A DNA stretch of 64,000 nt. Origin: Leptolyngbyaceae cyanobacterium JSC-12 (GTDB lineage: Bacteria > Cyanobacteriota > Cyanobacteriia > Leptolyngbyales > Leptolyngbyaceae). This document shows, in pieces, positions 10,131 through 18,783 of the stretch (position 1 is its first letter; the number at the start of each line of letters is the position of its first letter). Location of the stretch: assembly GCA_000309945.1 (NCBI GenBank), contig CM001633.1, positions 3,560,199 to 3,624,198 of the forward strand, written 5' to 3'. Below the pieces are notes generated by a model that had not been told where the DNA came from, did not search any database, and saw only the letters and a program-made list of their open reading frames with translations. Made by a program: the position numbers and the translations under genes.

Positions 10131-10227
10131 TTAAAGAAACCTCACGGGGCAATTTCCCATTTACTTTAGTAACTACAACCTTTTAGTATCTACCTCGTAA
10201 GCAAAAATTCTGACGTACCGAGGACTT

Positions 10228-10830
10228 ATGACATCCGTTGCAATTGTGTACTTCTCCGGCTCTGGTCACACTCACTTGATGGCTCAGGCGGTGGCAGAGG
10301 GAGCCTCAAGTGTCGGTGCTGATGTGAAATTGTTGCGAATTACAGGCGAACAAATTGTGAATGGTCGCTGGCAGGATGCAGAAATGCTGCAAATGCTGAA
10401 TCAGGCTGATGCGATTGTATTCGGCTCACCGACTTATATGGGAGGTGTGGCAGCACAATTCAAAGCCTTCTTAGATGCTGCCAGTGAAGCCTGGTTTACT
10501 CAGCAGTGGAAGGACAAGATTGCAGGCGGATTCACTCACTCTAGTTCCCTGAGTGGAGATAAGCAAGGTACGCTGCTGTATTTAGCAATTAATGCTGCGC
10601 AGCACAGTATGATCTGGGTGGGTGCGGGTGATCTCCCCAGTCAGTATCTTGGGAAACAGGATGGCGTGAATCGGCTTGGCTCGTTCTTAGGCATTATGGG
10701 ACAGAGTCCTATGGGAACAGGCGGAGAAGAACCTGTGTTGGAATCGGGCGACCGCTTAACAGCACAAAACTATGGACGACGAATTGCTGAAGCCACGCTC
10801 CGTTGGAATCATTCGCAAGTTGCAGCTTAA
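10228..10830 (+). CDS. Flavodoxin-like NAD(P)H:quinone oxidoreductase (WrbA-like)
   Basis: This is a 200-residue flavodoxin-fold protein expected to bind FMN. The phosphate-binding loop FSGSGHTHLMAQAVAEGA is at the N-terminus, and FGSPTYMGGVAAQFKAFLDA contacts the flavin in WrbA-type enzymes. A glycine-rich loop, GTGGEEPVLESGDR, lies near the C-terminus. The likely role is two-electron reduction of quinones, though the physiological substrate is not evident. It is a single gene on the + strand with about 100 bp before and after. Confidence 0.88.
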   Translation: MTSVAIVYFSGSGHTHLMAQAVAEGASSVGADVKLLRITGEQIVNGRWQDAEMLQMLNQADAIVFGSPTYMGGVAAQFKAFLDAASEAWFTQQWKDKIAGGFTHSSSLSGDKQGTLLYLAINAAQHSMIWVGAGDLPSQYLGKQDGVNRLGSFLGIMGQSPMGTGGEEPVLESGDRLTAQNYGRRIAEATLRWNHSQVAA

Positions 10831-10870
10831 TAGTAGACAAAAGGTGAGTTTACGCAGGTTTATGCAGTAT

Positions 10871-10887
10871 CGGTGTTCTTGACACCG
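10871..10887. promoter_or_regulatory. Short inverted repeat upstream of the AtzG/AtzE gene set
   Basis: CGGTGT (10871-10876) and ACACCG (10882-10887) are separated by five bases, about 53 bp before the first gene of the set. It could be an operator or a weak terminator of the flavodoxin gene; no T-run follows. Confidence 0.3.
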
Positions 10888-10939
10888 CAAAATATGATTC
10901 AATCAGGTGAAACTAACAGGGTTGAATTGTATTAAATTC

Positions 10940-11347
10940 ATGAACGTTGTTCAGCTTGCTGTAAACGGCACTCTGATGCGCGGTTTGGAATTAAATGGGA
11001 ACCTGCGTCAAGTTAATGCAACTTTTGTGCGAGAAGCGTTGACTGAACCAGTTTATCGGCTGTGGTCGATTGGTGATAGCCATCCAGCAATGCAGCGGGT
11101 TGCTGGCAATGGGGTGGCGATCGCGGTAGAGGTTTGGGCAGTTCCAGTTGAAGGCATTGCCACCTTGCTAAACCTGGAACCACCCGGATTATGCATTGGC
11201 AAGGTCAAGCTAGCCGATGGAGAAGAAGTTTTGGGGGTATTAGGTGAAGCCATCTTGTGTGAAGGGCAGAAAGAAATTACTGCCTATGGTGGCTGGAGAG
11301 CTTATATTGCTGAACAAGCTTTGGAGGGGCAAAAGGAGGTTGCATGA
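10940..11347 (+). CDS. Allophanate hydrolase C-terminal-like (gamma-glutamylcyclotransferase-fold) protein
   Basis: This protein of about 135 residues matches, by eye, the C-terminal domain of allophanate hydrolase (AtzF) standing alone. It has the signature VNGTLMRGLELN at the start, then YRLWSIGDSHPAMQRV, GVAIAVEVWAVP, LCIGKVKLADG and ITAYGGWRAYIAEQ. The ATG at 10940 fits the family N-terminus better than the GTG at 10907. Its stop overlaps the next start by four bases (ATGA), so it is co-translated with the AtzG-like gene. In AtzF the domain assists decarboxylation after amide hydrolysis. Here it is probably a partner of the downstream amidase; the substrate is unknown. Confidence 0.82.
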   Translation: MNVVQLAVNGTLMRGLELNGNLRQVNATFVREALTEPVYRLWSIGDSHPAMQRVAGNGVAIAVEVWAVPVEGIATLLNLEPPGLCIGKVKLADGEEVLGVLGEAILCEGQKEITAYGGWRAYIAEQALEGQKEVA

Positions 11348-11550
11348 CCACATCCATGTCTAATTTTGCTGAATCTAATTTTGCTGAATACGTTGATCAG
11401 GCTGCTGCCATGATCGGTTTACCTATTCCTACTGAATACCATCAAAGCGTTGTAGAGAATTTTGAACGTATCGCCGCGATCGCACAACTGGTGCTAGATT
11501 TTCCGTTACCAGAGGAAATTGAAAATGCCCCAGTTTTTGATCCTGAGTAA
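11344..11550 (+). CDS. AtzG-like (DUF4089) small subunit
   Basis: This 68-residue protein contains YVDQAAAMIGLPIPTEYHQS followed by VVENFERIAAIAQLVLDFPL and PEEIENAPVFDPE, the DUF4089/AtzG pattern. AtzG is the small subunit that stabilises the amidase AtzE, similar in concept to GatC with GatA. It overlaps the preceding gene by four bases and lies about 210 bp before the AtzE-like gene. Confidence 0.85.
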   Translation: MTTSMSNFAESNFAEYVDQAAAMIGLPIPTEYHQSVVENFERIAAIAQLVLDFPLPEEIENAPVFDPE

Positions 11551-11682
11551 ACGTCAGGAGTCAAAAGCCAAAAGGTGAGGAAGATAGAGGAGGGAGTTAG
11601 GGAAGAAATTCTTAGGGAAGAAATTCAAAGTTCAGAATGCTCCAACGCTTCAATCTGCAAGCTGTAATCCTCAAGTTGCAAT

Positions 11683-11760
11683 TCCCTCCTCACCTTCCCC
11701 AGGCTCTCCAGCTTCCTCAACCGCTACCCGCCCAATTCCCCATCCCTTACTCCCTCCTTG
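11683..11760 (+). repeat. C-rich degenerate heptad tract before atzE-like gene
   Basis: This C-rich, low-complexity run contains units such as TCCCCAT and CCCTTAC, with a period near seven. It lies between the AtzG-like and AtzE-like genes. Translating through it would give an improbable Pro/Leu/Gln N-terminus, which supports the start at 11763. Confidence 0.55.
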
Positions 11761-11762
11761 CC

Positions 11763-13169
11763 ATGCCCTCCTATCCCGATGCCACTAGCATTGCTCAAAG
11801 TATTCATAATCAAGAAGTGTCTGCTAAGTCAGTAGTTGCCGCAGCCTTAGCCTGCATTGCCGCAAAAAATCCATCTCTTAACTGCTTTACAACAGTACTG
11901 GCAGATCAGGCATTGGCAGAGGCAGAAGCATTGGATGAGGCGATCGCGCAGGGGCAAAAGCCCGGACCTCTTGCAGGTGTGCCATTTGGCGTAAAAGATT
12001 TGTTTGATATTGCGGGCGTAATCACTTTAGCAGGCTCCAAGATTAACGCAGAACGTTCCCCCGCAACCCAAGACGCAACTCTAATCACTCGCTTGAAACA
12101 AGCAGGCGCGATTCTCGTTGGTGCTCAAAATATGGATGAGTACGCCTATGGGTTTGTGACTGAAAACAGTCACTACGGTCCTAGTCGCAACCCTCATGAC
12201 CCAACTCGGATGACAGGCGGTTCTTCTGGTGGCTCGGTTGCCGCAGTTGCCTCCGGCATGGTGCCATTCTCCCTTGGTTCAGATACAAACGGCTCTATTC
12301 GTGTTCCCTCAGCATTTTGCGGCATTTTCGGACTCAAACCCACTTACGGACGCCTGTCTCGTGCTCGCACCTATCCATTTGTGGGAAGTTTAGATCACCT
12401 GGGTCCATTTGCCCGTTCCGTCCGCGATATTGCTCTGATCTTTGATCTACTGCAAGGTGCCGACCCAGACGATCCAGTATGTAGTAAACGTCCACCTCAA
12501 CCCTGTTTGCCAGAGTTAGCGAAGGGGATTGAGGGCTTACGAATTGCGATCGCCGACGATTATTTCGCCAAAAGTGCAGAACCCGAAGCGTTAGAAGCGG
12601 TTACCACCGTTGCCCAGGCGCTAAGTGCAACTCAGCATGTCACTATTCCAGAAGCACATCGGGCACGAGCAGCAGCGTTTGTCATTACCGCATCCGAGGG
12701 CAGTAACCTGCATCTGCAGGATTTACGACAGCGGCCCCAGGATTTTGATTTTGCCACACGCGATCGCTTTCTGGCAGGGGCATTGATTCCAGCAGGTTGG
12801 TATCTGCAGGCGCAAAAGTTTCGTTCCTGGTATCGAGATCGCGTGCGGGAACTGTTTACTCAAGTGGATATTATCCTGGCACCCACCACGCCTTGTGTTG
12901 CACCCTTGATCGGGCAAAAAACACTCGTACTGGATGGGGTAGAAGTGCTGCTCCGTCCGAATATTGGCTTATTTACTCAACCGCTCTCGTTCATTGGGCT
13001 GCCGATCATCAATGTCCCAGTGCAGCGTCTGGGAAAACTACCGCTGGGTGTGCAGGTGATTGCAGCGCCTTACAATGAGGCGCTGGTGTTAAGAGTAGCG
13101 GCGTATTTGGAGACAACAGGGATTGTATCAGCTCCAGTGCCCTTAAACTCAGGCAAAAGCTCGGCGTAA
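11763..13169 (+). CDS. AtzE-family amidase
   Basis: This is a 468-residue amidase-signature enzyme close to AtzE, which hydrolyses 1-carboxybiuret in cyanuric-acid degradation. The Ser-cisSer-Lys triad is present: Lys in GVPFGVKDLFDIAG, cis-Ser in TGGSSGGSVAAVASG and the nucleophile in GSDTNGSIRVPSAFCG. The start ATG at 11763 begins MPSYPDATSIAQSIHN, as in the family. The longer ORF from 11637 would translate the C-rich repeat. With the AtzG-like and AtzF-C-like genes it forms a three-gene set that may act on a biuret-like or other amide nitrogen compound. No AtzD, AtzH or urea carboxylase gene is seen nearby. It overlaps the convergent permease gene by 21 bp. Confidence 0.85.
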   Translation: MPSYPDATSIAQSIHNQEVSAKSVVAAALACIAAKNPSLNCFTTVLADQALAEAEALDEAIAQGQKPGPLAGVPFGVKDLFDIAGVITLAGSKINAERSPATQDATLITRLKQAGAILVGAQNMDEYAYGFVTENSHYGPSRNPHDPTRMTGGSSGGSVAAVASGMVPFSLGSDTNGSIRVPSAFCGIFGLKPTYGRLSRARTYPFVGSLDHLGPFARSVRDIALIFDLLQGADPDDPVCSKRPPQPCLPELAKGIEGLRIAIADDYFAKSAEPEALEAVTTVAQALSATQHVTIPEAHRARAAAFVITASEGSNLHLQDLRQRPQDFDFATRDRFLAGALIPAGWYLQAQKFRSWYRDRVRELFTQVDIILAPTTPCVAPLIGQKTLVLDGVEVLLRPNIGLFTQPLSFIGLPIINVPVQRLGKLPLGVQVIAAPYNEALVLRVAAYLETTGIVSAPVPLNSGKSSA

Positions 13170-14027
13170 CCGGGGTTGGATGCTGAGAAGGGCGATCGCA
13201 CAAAATCCAACCAATACCAACAAGGCTACTCCCAGCGTGACTTCGCCGAAGGGAGCCTGCATCACAACGCTGCTAAACGACCAGTCATTGTGCAGGTAAA
13301 CGTAACGAATCGGCTCGATCGCATAGCTAAGTGGATTCAAGCTAGCAACCCATTGCAGCCAAGCTGGCATAAAGGCTAGCGGAACCAGCGCAGTGCTGGC
13401 AAACAGCAAGGGAAGATTGGTCACGAAAATGACCGCAATTAACTCAATGTGTCCAGGCAGGGAAAACGCCAATCCCAAGCTAAGAGCAGTGACCCCTAAT
13501 ACCAGCAACAAGACAATAAACGTTACCAGCGCCAGCCCGGATGCATTCGGTAATCCAGCCCCCAGAAAGGCACTCATTACGATGATCGCCACGGTTTGAA
13601 TCAAACTTAGGGTGGTAATGAAAATGGCTGATGCCATCACAATCGAATAACGGGAGACCAGAGGCGCGACCAGCAGGCGATTCAAAAAGCCAAATTCGCG
13701 ATCAAACATGACGGGTAATCCGGCATTCAAGGCACCACCGAACGCCGTAAATACGATGATCCCAGCACCAATAAATCGACCGTAGTTAATACCGCTGCCA
13801 AACAGCCCTTCGGGTGCATTTTGAAACAAGGCTCCAAACAAAATCAACCACATCAAGGGTTGAATAATGCCAGCCACTAGGGTAGACGGGCGACGCTGAA
13901 GCTGAATAAACAATCGCCGAGTTAGGGCGGCTGTTTCCTGCAAGAAATCTGCGATCGCGCTGGAAGAAACAGCCGTTTGCCCGACTAATTTCTTGTCTAG
14001 TTGAGATGGGGTAATGGTTGTACTCAT
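13149..14027 (-). CDS. ABC-2 type exporter permease (DrrB-like)
   Basis: This is a 292-residue integral membrane protein with about six hydrophobic segments, of the ABC-2/daunorubicin-resistance permease family. The N-terminal part has the family pattern RRLFIQLQRRPSTLVAGIIQ, then PLMWLILFGALFQNAP. The conserved SLNPLSYAIEPIRYV is near the C-terminus. Its ATPase partner is the gene at 14661-15680 on the same strand, separated by a small unknown gene. The pair would export a lipophilic substrate. The 3' end overlaps the AtzE-like gene on the other strand. Confidence 0.9.
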   Translation of the reverse strand: MSTTITPSQLDKKLVGQTAVSSSAIADFLQETAALTRRLFIQLQRRPSTLVAGIIQPLMWLILFGALFQNAPEGLFGSGINYGRFIGAGIIVFTAFGGALNAGLPVMFDREFGFLNRLLVAPLVSRYSIVMASAIFITTLSLIQTVAIIVMSAFLGAGLPNASGLALVTFIVLLLVLGVTALSLGLAFSLPGHIELIAVIFVTNLPLLFASTALVPLAFMPAWLQWVASLNPLSYAIEPIRYVYLHNDWSFSSVVMQAPFGEVTLGVALLVLVGFCAIALLSIQPRLRRAFA

Positions 14028-14116
14028 AGGAAATCAATGATTTGAGGAAAATAGCTCAAGGAGTGTTGTTTTCTATCGCGGAACTTATTTCAGGTAAGTC
14101 CTTACTAACTAAGGGG

Positions 14117-14404
14117 TCATCTAGTAACTTTTGCTGGCGAAACCATCTGCGAACCAAGAGTTGAAAATTCGTCAAATACTTTGAAGAAAGTAGTTAATGC
14201 ACTGTTTTCATCTTCAGAGAAAAGCAAAGTGATCTTGTTCCAGTATTGGTCGGATGAAATTCCATACTTTGATTTAAGCCAGGTCTGAAACTCTGAAAAC
14301 TCGTTTTCCCCATCAGTTTGAGGCTGTTCTAATTCGCGGCGGGCAAAAATATAACCTGCTAAAAAGGAGCGCAAGTTACTGATTGAGGGTTTTCCAAGAT
14401 GCAT
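14117..14404 (-). CDS. Unknown 95-residue protein between DrrB- and DrrA-like genes
   Basis: This soluble, acidic 95-residue protein has the ordered composition of a real gene: NLRSFLAGYIFARRELEQP, then EFQTWLKSKYGISSDQYWNK, LLFSEDENSALTTFFKVFDEF. It is predicted mostly helical and lacks a signal peptide. I do not recognise a characterised family. I think related short proteins occur in cyanobacteria but cannot check. A GGAG lies about 11 bases upstream of the ATG, and a 12-base direct repeat of CCGTATATTTGA sits just before the gene. Its place between an ABC ATPase gene and its permease gene is unusual. It could be a late insertion in that operon. Confidence 0.7.
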   Translation of the reverse strand: MHLGKPSISNLRSFLAGYIFARRELEQPQTDGENEFSEFQTWLKSKYGISSDQYWNKITLLFSEDENSALTTFFKVFDEFSTLGSQMVSPAKVTR

Positions 14405-14551
14405 GGATGGTCTTCTCCGTATATTTGATCCGTATATTTGAGATAGGTTGATAAAAGCTACTCATAACCCCTCTCATCAAAAGTCAATTTCTACGATCTG
14501 AAAATCTACGAATGTTTCTCTCGATCAGAAATCAGTTAATTGCTTCACAGC

Positions 14552-14589
14552 ACGGTCTACACACTCAAAAACGGTCCACACACTCAAAA
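14552..14589. repeat. Tandem 19-bp repeat
   Basis: Two adjacent 19-base copies, ACGGTCTACACACTCAAAA and ACGGTCCACACACTCAAAA, differ at one base. They lie between the ATPase gene and the small unknown gene. Confidence 0.8.
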
Positions 14590-14660
14590 AGTTCAAGTTG
14601 ACTAGCAATATCCTTAATTTGCTGTCGGAGTTCAAAGTCATCAGGTATCTACAAATCACC

Positions 14661-15680
14661 TCACCGCATTTGCTTTTTGCGTTCAGCTTTTTCGTCGCGG
14701 GTGGCAGAGGCGGCAAGGTCGGCATCGAGCAGTGTGCGTCCGGTAGCGGCAAGGTAAACATCATCCAAACTGGGACGAGATTGGGCAATGCCGAAGGTGG
14801 GGAGTCCCGCATCTTGGAGGGCGCGTTGTACAACTGAGAGCGCATCGCTTTGAGTTGAAACAACTAGGTTGAGGGAATTGCCTTGAGCGGAATTGATAAT
14901 GACTTCTTGCACCACAGGCACGGATTCTAAAAGGGATTTGACTCGTTCAGCTTCGTCGTTGGGTGTGAATTCGCGGATGCGAAGCGTGATACGATCGCCC
15001 CCGACTTTATCTTTCAACTGGGAAGGGGTTCCAGAGGCAATGATTCGCCCCTGATCGATAATCGCGACCTGATCTGCCAGCATATCGATTTCTTCCAGGT
15101 AGTGACTGGTAAGTAGCACAGTGGTTCCGGCTTCACGAATTTGGCGCAGAAAATTCCAAACCGTGTAGCGGCTTTCAATATCTAAGCCGACCGTGGGTTC
15201 ATCCAGCACTAGCACTTGTGGTTGGTGTAACAAACCAGCCGCTAGATCAAGCCGTTTTTTCAAGCCACCAGAATAGGTACCAATTTTTTGATCGCTGTAG
15301 TCTTGCAGCCCAAGCTGATCCAGAACGATTTCAATACGTTCTTTTGCCAGCGATCGCGGCAGATGGTAAAGCGAAGCCTGTAACTCCAGCAATTCTCGTC
15401 CAGTCAGCACTTTATCCAGAGCAATTTCTTGCGCTACATATCCCAGATATTGCCGCGCCAATTTGGGATTTTCCGTGACCGAAATGCCGCATACTTCGAT
15501 GCGTCCAGCATCTGGCTCTGCCAGCGTGCAAAGGCAGCGAATGGTTGTAGTTTTGCCCGCCCCATTAGGACCCAGCAAGCCAAAGATTTCACCCGGCTCA
15601 ATTTGCAGCGAAACATCTTTGACCGCTTCGATAGAGCCGTAACGTTTTTGCAACTTTTCAACTAGCACCGCAGGAGCCAT
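14661..15680 (-). CDS. ABC exporter ATP-binding protein (DrrA-like)
   Basis: This is the ATPase subunit of a DrrAB-type exporter, about 339 residues. Walker A is LLGPNGAGKTTTIRCL, the signature is TYSGGLKKRLDLAAGL, and Walker B is VLVLDEPTVGLD, followed by the H-loop LLTSHYLEEID. The C-terminal DUF4162-like domain of about 90 residues ends in SLDDVYLAATGRTL, as in DrrA. The ATG at 15680 is used; an upstream in-frame start at 15701 adds seven unlikely residues. It drives the permease at 13149-14027. Confidence 0.93.
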   Translation of the reverse strand: MAPAVLVEKLQKRYGSIEAVKDVSLQIEPGEIFGLLGPNGAGKTTTIRCLCTLAEPDAGRIEVCGISVTENPKLARQYLGYVAQEIALDKVLTGRELLELQASLYHLPRSLAKERIEIVLDQLGLQDYSDQKIGTYSGGLKKRLDLAAGLLHQPQVLVLDEPTVGLDIESRYTVWNFLRQIREAGTTVLLTSHYLEEIDMLADQVAIIDQGRIIASGTPSQLKDKVGGDRITLRIREFTPNDEAERVKSLLESVPVVQEVIINSAQGNSLNLVVSTQSDALSVVQRALQDAGLPTFGIAQSRPSLDDVYLAATGRTLLDADLAASATRDEKAERKKQMR

Positions 15681-15880
15681 ACTTCCCCCGATTCGATACA
15701 AATCTCAATCTCATTCTACTGGGCAGCACGGAGAGTGGACGGCTCCGGAGCAAGATTGGCTGGGAAGAGTGCTGATTTATTTCTTTTTAATAATGGATGA
15801 TATCAGAAATGCAAGATTGTTAGTTTGGAGTCATCTACACCACTTCCTAAAAGTTATCGCTAATCCTAAGAATCGCCGCT

Positions 15881-16435
15881 ATGCAATTGAATCAAGTGTT
15901 TTTGTCTGTGATCGCTGCAACGGTTGCTTCCTTTAGTATGGCGCTGCCCTTGTTTGCCCGTCCTGCAACCCTCATCGCTCAAGAACCTAACAGCCGCATC
16001 AATGTTCGATCGGCTCCCACTACCGCTTCCTCATCACCTCACTACGGGATTGCAGGCGATCGCGTTGAGGTAATGAGTTGCGTGATTGGTAGCGACCAGT
16101 ATAGCTGGAACTATGTCAAGTTCTCATCCGGTGCAAAAGGCTGGGTACGGGGCGATTTCGTTCGCTACAACGAAGGCATGGCAAAGTATGGCATTTTGCT
16201 AGGTCGAGACAGTCGCTCGCCGTCTGCTTCCTCTCGGCAACGCATTAATGTGCGATCGGCTCCTTCCATTAATGCCCCATCGCCTCACTTTGGGTTGGAA
16301 GGCGACATTGTGCAGCGCCTGACCCAAAAGACTAGCAACGATGGGTACGTTTGGCAATTCGTGCGGTTCCCCTCTGGTGCCGAAGGCTGGGTGCGGGGCG
16401 ATCTAATCCAGTTTATGGAAGAAGTTGGTTGTTAG
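15881..16435 (+). CDS. Secreted protein with two SH3b domains
   Basis: This 184-residue protein has an N-terminal signal peptide (hydrophobic residues about 7-24, then ALPLFARPATLIAQ) and two bacterial SH3 domains, each starting with INVRSAP. Both repeats share the pattern SSPHYGIAGD/APSPHFGLEGD ... VKFSSGAKGWVRGDF/VRFPSGAEGWVRGDL. Such domains usually bind cell-wall peptides. There is no enzymatic domain. It is monocistronic with about 200 bp upstream. Confidence 0.85.
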   Translation: MQLNQVFLSVIAATVASFSMALPLFARPATLIAQEPNSRINVRSAPTTASSSPHYGIAGDRVEVMSCVIGSDQYSWNYVKFSSGAKGWVRGDFVRYNEGMAKYGILLGRDSRSPSASSRQRINVRSAPSINAPSPHFGLEGDIVQRLTQKTSNDGYVWQFVRFPSGAEGWVRGDLIQFMEEVGC

Positions 16436-16564
16436 AGAACCACTTGGATGAGGCGGGAAACTCCCCAAAAAAAGCCGTAGAAGCTGGGCTAGCTGCGATT
16501 TGGACGAGTTGGGATGATCAAATTATCAGACCTCGAATGAGATGACATCTCTCATCCCAACCAA

Positions 16565-17149
16565 ATGGAAACGTTTATTAGTCTTGTGATTGGCATTGGT
16601 TTAAGTGCAGCCGCTGGGTTTCGGTTATTAGTGCCATTTCTTGCCTTAAGTGTTGCGGCAGTGTTTGGTCATTTTCCCATTTCGCCAGAGATGGAGTGGC
16701 TCAATTCGTTCCCTGCGCTGGAAGCACTGGCAGTGGGCTTGCTGCTAGAAATTCTGGCATTTTACATCCCCTGGTTTGATCATTTGCTGGATGCAATTAC
16801 ATTCCCCGCCTCTATCCTTGCTGGAATTCTGATTACGGCTTCCTTTACCAGCCATCTTGATCCATTTCTGCAATGGAGTTTGGCGATCGTTGCGGGGGGT
16901 GGAGCCGCAGCCGCAGCCAAAACCCTAGCAGGTAGTACACGGGTCACCTCAACCCTGACAACGGGCGGGTTCGGCAATTTCATTGTGGCGACTCTGGAAG
17001 TTCTGGGTGCGATCGCCCTTTCAACTCTGGCACTGGTGCTGCCAAAATTGGCGATCGTGCTTGTACCGATGCTGATTGGAGTACTCGCCTGGCAAGGTTA
17101 CCGGATTTGGAAAAGTAAGCAATCACCCACCTTGTCAAAATCCTTCTGA
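16565..17149 (+). CDS. DUF4126 membrane protein
   Basis: This 194-residue polytopic protein has about five hydrophobic segments. It starts ETFISLVIGIGLSAAAGFRL and continues LVPFLALSVAAVFG, the DUF4126 pattern. It also has FYIPWFDHLLDAITFPAS and the glycine/alanine-rich AGGGAAAAAKTLAGSTR. Function is unknown for the family. A duplicated run, TCAAAATCCTTCTGACT, covers the 3' end and the bases just after the stop. Confidence 0.8.
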   Translation: METFISLVIGIGLSAAAGFRLLVPFLALSVAAVFGHFPISPEMEWLNSFPALEALAVGLLLEILAFYIPWFDHLLDAITFPASILAGILITASFTSHLDPFLQWSLAIVAGGGAAAAAKTLAGSTRVTSTLTTGGFGNFIVATLEVLGAIALSTLALVLPKLAIVLVPMLIGVLAWQGYRIWKSKQSPTLSKSF

Positions 17150-17193
17150 CTCAGTCAAAATCCTTCTGACTCCAGGTTTCTGATTTCTGCCTC

Positions 17194-18558
17194 CTACCTC
17201 ACCCAAACAGTTTTGATATTGACAAATTCGTGAATGCCCTGGATGCCGAGTTCGCGACCAAAGCCTGATCGCTTGATGCCACCAAAGGGTAAGCGGGGGT
17301 CAGATTTAACCATGCCATTAATGAAGACGCATCCCGCCTCAATTTCGTTAATAAACCGTTCCTGTTCAGCCGGATCGATTGTCCAGGCGCTAGAGCCAAG
17401 TCCAAAAGGGGTGCTATTCGCTAAACGAATCGCTGCATCAATATCACCGACCCGGAACAACAGCGCCACCGGACCAAAAAATTCTTCTCTAGCTAATTTG
17501 CTCTCATTGGGAATATCGGTAATGATGGTGGGCGGGTAGTAGTTGCCAGGGCGCTCCAACTGTGCGCCGCCGATCAGGATTTTGGCTCCTTCCTGGGCGA
17601 TCGCCTCCACCTGCTGCACAATATCCTGTAAAATTGCAGGCGTCGCCAGGGGACCAATATCCGTATCAGGCATCATCGGGTCGCCTACTTTCAGATCTTT
17701 GTATTTTGCCAAAAGCCTGGTTTCAAATTCATCAGCGATCGCATCTGCCACAATAAATCGTTTCGCTGCAATGCAAGATTGCCCATTGTTGATCATCCTA
17801 GCCGTCACCGCTGTAGAAACCGCTATCTCCAGATCTGCACTGGGCATTACAATAAATGGATCGCTGCCCCCCAACTCCAGTACCACTTTTTTAATCTGCT
17901 TACCAGCCGCTGCTGCCAGGCTAGCTCCGGCTGGCTCACTACCAGTCAACGTTGCCGCCTTAATGCGGAAATCTTCCATTAATGGTGCCACTTTGCTCGC
18001 ACCAATCAGTAGCGTTTGAAACGCACCCTGTGGAAAACCCGCTCTCAGCAAAATTTCTTCAATCGCCAGTGCCGATTGGGGCACATTGGAGGCGTGTTTT
18101 AGTAACCCCACATTGCCAGCCATCAACGCTGGTGCCGCAAAGCGAAACACTTGCCAGAAGGGAAAATTCCATGGCATTACTGCCAGTATCACGCCCAATG
18201 GTTGATAGCGTACAAAACTCTTGCTGGCATCGGTTTGTCCCGGAACGTCCTTCAGGAATTCAGCCGCATGGTCAGCATAGAAATGACAGACCAGCGCACA
18301 CTTCTCCACTTCCGCTATCGCTGCCTTCAAGGGCTTCCCCATTTCCAGGGTCATCAGTTTACCGAATGTTTCCTTTTCAGCATCTAGGATAGCTGCGGCA
18401 GCTTTTAACCAGTGCGATCGTTGCTCAAAACTTGTCTCTCGATACTGCTCAAACGTCTCCTGCGCCAGCGCCACCTTCTCCGCCAGTTCCGCATCCGTCA
18501 ACGCTTCAAATGTCCTCACCACTTCACCAGTCGCCGGGTTAATTGTAGCGATACCCAT
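17194..18558 (-). CDS. gabD: NAD(P)-dependent succinate-semialdehyde dehydrogenase-like (GabD)
   Basis: This is a 454-residue aldehyde dehydrogenase similar to the YneI/GabD group; it would oxidise succinic semialdehyde to succinate. In cyanobacteria such an enzyme can close the TCA cycle with 2-oxoglutarate decarboxylase. The general-base Glu is in VVLELGGSDPFIV and the catalytic Cys is in NNGQSCIAAKRFIV. The cofactor segment LAVMPWNFPFWQVFRF and the C-terminal PFGGIKRSGFGRELG are also present. Substrate specificity is inferred from overall similarity only. Transcribed opposite to its neighbours DUF4126 and glcD. Confidence 0.88.
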   Translation of the reverse strand: MGIATINPATGEVVRTFEALTDAELAEKVALAQETFEQYRETSFEQRSHWLKAAAAILDAEKETFGKLMTLEMGKPLKAAIAEVEKCALVCHFYADHAAEFLKDVPGQTDASKSFVRYQPLGVILAVMPWNFPFWQVFRFAAPALMAGNVGLLKHASNVPQSALAIEEILLRAGFPQGAFQTLLIGASKVAPLMEDFRIKAATLTGSEPAGASLAAAAGKQIKKVVLELGGSDPFIVMPSADLEIAVSTAVTARMINNGQSCIAAKRFIVADAIADEFETRLLAKYKDLKVGDPMMPDTDIGPLATPAILQDIVQQVEAIAQEGAKILIGGAQLERPGNYYPPTIITDIPNESKLAREEFFGPVALLFRVGDIDAAIRLANSTPFGLGSSAWTIDPAEQERFINEIEAGCVFINGMVKSDPRLPFGGIKRSGFGRELGIQGIHEFVNIKTVWVR

Positions 18559-18675
18559 ACCGACCCTCCCTGTGTCACAAGCTTCTTCAATGTCCCCTTA
18601 GTTCTCCCATTCTATTCACCTGTTCCAAAACACCTTCCAAATAACAAACATTTCCTTACGATCTCAAACGCACAA

Positions 18676-18745
18676 GCTCCCCCTCATCCCCCTTACCCTC
18701 CCCATCCCCGACTCCCTACTCCCATTCCCGACTCCCCTACCTCCA
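18676..18745 (+). repeat. C-rich degenerate heptad tract
   Basis: Units such as TCCCCGA CTCCCTA CTCCCAT follow one another with a period of seven in the gap between gabD and glcD. The tract resembles the STRR-type heptanucleotide repeats known from cyanobacteria. Confidence 0.65.
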
Positions 18746-18783
18746 CACGATAAAATGATTCCAGAGAGTAAACGGTACCTCCC

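Noticed and set aside
11637-11762. Longer N-terminus for the AtzE-like amidase
   Set aside because: It translates the C-rich repeat; family similarity begins at the ATG at 11763.
18412-18753. 113-residue + strand ORF between gabD and glcD
   Set aside because: It is antisense to gabD and then runs through the C-rich repeat, giving a Pro-rich artefact.
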